Assembly: GCF_020520425.1 (NCBI RefSeq)
Contig: NC_079487.1
Span: 110,766,141 to 110,830,140, forward strand
Direction: 5' to 3'
DNA length: 64,000 nucleotides
Origin: Spinacia oleracea
Taxonomy: Eukaryota; Streptophyta; Magnoliopsida; Caryophyllales; Amaranthaceae
Made by a program: the position numbers and the translations under genes. Below are positions 61,501-64,000 of this stretch, piece by piece (the first letter of the stretch is position 1; each line of letters begins with the position of its first letter). Under the pieces are notes generated by a model that was not told where the DNA came from, made no database searches, and saw only the letters and a program-made list of their open reading frames with translations.

Positions 61501-63605
61501 TTGGATTAAATGACATGATATGAGGAGAATCTGATTATTGCTTTTGTATCTTTCAGGAACAATTATTATGGGCCTCTTTGGAAAAACAGTCCCCAGAACT
61601 GTAGGTATAGTTTCTTGGTTTACTTGAATGCTCCTTGTTTTGGAACTTCGTTGATTATCGATTCACTGTTGTTTAAAAAAAAAATTACTGATAGAAAGAA
61701 GTATTTTTCCTTGCAGAGAATTTTCGAGCTCTATGCACGGGTAGCCATGTAACTTTGCTCCCTTCCTTTTAATTTATTGCATCTGTTCATGAATTCAGCT
61801 TCTGCAATGAGTGTCTGCACTTCTTTAGTTTCCCAGCTGTATATAATTTCCTTATTTATTCTTTTGAAGAGAAATGATGTAGTGCTCTATTTTTCTTGTT
61901 CTTCCAGATGATGAATGCTTCTTGATCATGGTTTCTTAAGCTATAGACTTCCACGACATGTATTATCTGAATCTATTTGTGTTCTTTGATTAAATGAATA
62001 CTGCTCTGCTTTCTAATAGTTGCTTTATAGAAGTATATTTTTGGTGATCTGGGTGAATATTTTTAGAAGTTCATTTTTAGAAGTAATATGGCAACGACTT
62101 CAGAGAATTTACCTAGATTTTGTTAGAAAATTTACATGCTATTGCCTCCTTAGGCTTTGTCCTCTTCATCTTTCTAATTTCGTGTCTGGTTAGATCTAAG
62201 GCCTGGTATGAATTATGCTGGTTTGGTCGTGTTTTCTGAGAGTGTTTTTTTTTGCTTTTTCTGGTTTGGTGTGGTCTATAGACGGTTGTTGCCCGGACCG
62301 ACATGAAAAAAGACTGCCCCAACCACGAAGTCGTAGGCCGGGCCTATGCCACATTTTTTTTAGAAAAAGCACGACAAAGGCACGACCCGACACAACAAAA
62401 TAGGCGAAATTTAGTAAATGTATGCTTAAGCACGATGGTATGGCCCAACACGTGGGCCTTGGCCGTGTTTTTTGAATTTTGGCCCGGCCCGGCTCATTAC
62501 AAGGGGTTTGATGTGGGTCGGGTCTGGTCTGAAGCCCAACCCGACCCAACCCACAACCATCCTTAGTCTCGTATGGTCTGGTTTTGGCCCGGCCTGGCTC
62601 ATTACAAGGGGTTTGATGTGGGCCGGGTCTGGTCTGAAGCCCAACCCGACCCAACCCACAACCATCCTTAGTCTCGTATGGTCTGGTCTCGTTTTAAGAA
62701 GAATAAGTAATACTCCCTCTGTCCTTAAAAGATTGTCCAATACACCAAAAATGGATGTCCCTATTTGTTAGTCCCATACCTTATTTGGGTTGTGGTCCTC
62801 ACATGTCTCTCCTCACACACTACCCACTTGCTTTTGAGCATATCAATTCTTAATAAAGCAAATAAGTAATTTGGGGCAATCTTTTAAGGGACGGAGGGAG
62901 TAAGAAATAAGAATAAGATGAAGAGAACATAGCCTTAATAACTTCTTGAGCCTTTTGGTAGTATAATTCTTGTCTGTGCTGGTCTTATTATTTATGAATA
63001 TTATGGAGTACCAATTATTCCATGACTGTCATTATTTTCTTGAAAGTGTTTGAATTTCTAGCTACATACTATGTATAAATTATAGTGTGACATAAATTTT
63101 GCATTCTTGATAATAGATCATAAGAAAATTAGCCTGAGTCATGGAGGTTTGAACTGACTAGAAGCCGTGGGTCGGTATGGCTTTTCTTAAACATTGATTT
63201 CCATTAACCTAAGTGATCACTTGTTATTTCAGGGGAGAAAGGAACTGGAAACAGTGGGAAACCTCTGCACTTTAAAGGAAGCAAATTTCACCGGATCATT
63301 CCAAGTTTTATGATTCAGGGAGGAGATTTCACTGTTGGTGATGGCCGTGGTGGAGAATCTATATATGGTGAGAGGTTTGCAGATGAGAACTTCAAACTGA
63401 AGCATACCGTCCCAGGTAGCTTGAGTTACCATGTTTGCTTTTCATTATATACATGACCTGTTTTTAACGAGGGGTGACATGTCTCTTGTTAGTTTATATG
63501 TGAATCTAATTGTTGCTTACATTGGTTAGGACTTCTATCAATGGCAAATGCTGGACCAGATACCAATGGATCACAGTTCTTTATTACAACTGTTAAAACA
63601 AACTG
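55510..63605 (+). CDS. Secretory-pathway or membrane-anchored cyclophilin (peptidyl-prolyl isomerase), 5' part
   Basis: Cyclophilins catalyse cis-trans isomerisation of X-Pro bonds and assist folding. Seven exons join in frame: 55510-55587, 55810-55896, 56001-56079, 61557-61604, 61717-61740, 63233-63415 and 63530-63605; the gene runs past the right edge. Exon 1 is a hydrophobic signal peptide or signal anchor (residues 8-26, [18 protein letters not shown]). Exon 2 encodes a short polar stalk. From exon 3 the isomerase fold begins ([16 protein letters not shown]) and continues with [30 protein letters not shown] and [15 protein letters not shown]. The catalytic Arg of FHRII and the QGGD and GSQFFI motifs are intact. 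The tryptophan of the cyclosporin-binding loop follows in KTNW at the cut edge. It resembles plant CYP19-4/CYP20-1/CYP21-1-type proteins; which one cannot be decided without the C-terminus. Intron 3 is about 5.5 kb because of a hAT insertion. Confidence 0.92.
56390..60284 (-). mobile_element. hAT DNA transposon, apparently intact
   Basis: 3,895 bp inside the third intron of the cyclophilin gene. The ends are inverted repeats, TAGGGGTGTTAATGAGC on the left and its complement with one mismatch (TAGGGGTGTAAATGAGC) on the right. The 8-base duplication GATGCATA at 56382-56389 and 60285-60292 is perfect and of hAT length. Both subterminal regions are rich in GCTCGGCTCGAGCTCG words that fold on themselves. 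The transposase gene is open throughout, so the copy may be autonomous. Confidence 0.95.
56936..59690 (-). CDS. hAT family transposase
   Basis: It binds the terminal and subterminal repeats and carries out cut-and-paste transposition in the nucleus. Four exons join in frame: 59690-59684 (seven bases, ATGGCTG), 59242-58389, 58272-57061 and 56983-56936, giving 706 residues. An acidic N-terminus (about residues 20-55) precedes a BED zinc finger with C89, C92, H106 and H110. The RNase H-like catalytic core shows SLTTDLWRA and, at the start of exon 3, VDNASANDS, the usual sites of the first two acidic residues. The C-terminal hAT dimerisation domain (about residues 600-690) has [23 protein letters not shown] and FSAGSRVI. 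The seven-base first exon is inferred because it removes an out-of-place start, has good splice sites and restores MADDSS; starting at 59255 is the alternative. The last exon adds [15 protein letters not shown]. Confidence 0.9.
60293..61556. other. Remainder of cyclophilin intron 3
   Basis: Intron sequence to the right of the hAT element, up to the TTTCAG acceptor at 61551-61556. No gene or bounded repeat recognised. The word GTCAAGGATGCAT occurs on both sides of the hAT insertion, part of the original intron. Confidence 0.6.
62330..62700. repeat. GC-rich repeat with a 105-bp tandem duplication in a cyclophilin intron
   Basis: Two tandem copies of a 105-bp unit start at about 62491 and 62596 (GGCTCATTACAAGGGGTTTG) with few differences. 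The preceding 150 bases (gggccttggccgtg, cacgacccgacac) resemble GC-rich ends of hAT-derived plant repeats, but no target duplication was found. The open frames across it are composition artefacts. Confidence 0.6.
62713..62900. mobile_element. Stowaway-type MITE
   Basis: 188 bp in cyclophilin intron 5. Inverted ends CTCCCTCTGTCCTTAAAAGA and CTCCCTCCGTCCCTTAAAAG, flanked by TA at 62711-62712 and 62901-62902. Ends differ from the Stowaway at 47913 after the first 11 bases, so it is another family. Non-coding. Confidence 0.88.
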
Positions 63606-63837
63606 GTAAGTTGCTAAGCTCTGGTTTTTGTTATACGAAGTATATATTTCTTCTATATGCCATAGATAGAGGGAGTAGCCGAGTAGGGAATTTTTGAATC
63701 GAGGCTCTTATGGTCCTTTCTTTTAGAATTTCTTGTTTATTCTTGTAAATATCCAGAACTTAGGTTGGGCAAGCATCACTTGCTGCTGGCAAATCTAACT
63801 ACTGTTAATAAATGGTGAGAATAAGAATAAATGTATA

Positions 63838-64000
63838 CTAGTCTGTGCCCATGCTAATGCACGGGATTTCTATACAAATTAGAAAACTAATAAAAAAAGA
63901 GCATTAATTGTAGTTTCCTTCTTTTTTAGTACTATTATTTAACTTGACTAAAAAATTTAATGTTTTCCTTTTCTGTTAGTATTTTTTTTTATCTTGTTGA
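63838..64000 (-). mobile_element. 3' end of a probable Helitron
   Basis: Read on the minus strand, the sequence has a seven-pair hairpin CCCGTGC-ATTA-GCATGGG followed eight bases later by CTAG and then T, the 3' signature of plant Helitrons (hairpin, CTRR, insertion before T). The element would extend past the right edge, in the intron following the last visible cyclophilin exon. Confidence 0.5.

Noticed and set aside
62113-62771. Overlapping frames with ThrArgPro or GlyProAla repeats
   Set aside because: They come from the GC-rich duplicated repeat in a cyclophilin intron, on both strands, with no family likeness.

Overview
This is nuclear DNA of a flowering plant, very probably a eudicot: spliced host genes with GT-AG introns and plant-type proteins, AT-rich spacers, and dense nested transposable elements of plant lineages. 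Amaranthaceae-type is only a weak impression. Only two host genes are visible. One is a complete eight-exon phosphoinositide-specific phospholipase C (minus strand, 8830-12962). The other is the 5' part of a membrane-anchored or secretory cyclophilin (plus strand, 55510 to beyond the right edge). All exon junctions given were read by hand and kept in frame.

Layout. 1-5651: a young Ty1/copia element on the minus strand with an intact 1,336-residue polyprotein and identical LTR sequence over the 288 bp that can be compared. 5652-8829: non-coding repeat debris holding a tRNA-derived SINE with a perfect 15-bp target duplication. 8830-12962: the PLC gene, with a retroposon in one intron. 12963-16841: spacer with a second SINE and a MULE-type MITE. 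16850-23860: a full-length L1-type LINE on the minus strand, ORF1 intact and ORF2 broken by two frameshifts.

24511-47629 is a four-level nest. A roughly 1.3-kb MULE-like element (9-bp TSD) carries a minisatellite. A large non-autonomous LTR retrotransposon (25077-46866; 1,493-bp LTRs; TSD ggtat) sits in that minisatellite. A CACTA element (26599-37739; TSD gga) sits in the retrotransposon beside its polypurine tract. Inside a 5.1-kb intron of the CACTA transposase gene lies an array of a 321-bp tandem repeat with a 6-unit higher-order period of 1,926 bp. The retrotransposon interior also holds a decayed fragment resembling a YTH-domain (ECT) gene.

47639-55085: MITEs, a probable Helitron and a heavily decayed second copia element. 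55510-64000: the cyclophilin gene. Its third intron is about 5.5 kb because an apparently intact hAT transposon (56390-60284, 8-bp TSD, 706-residue spliced transposase) inserted there. A Stowaway MITE, a 105-bp duplication and a Helitron-like terminus lie in other introns.

Nothing here is a prokaryotic-style operon or defence system. The most notable structures are the satellite array inside the transposase intron, the putative TnpD-TnpA fusion gene, and the two candidate gene-fragment captures.
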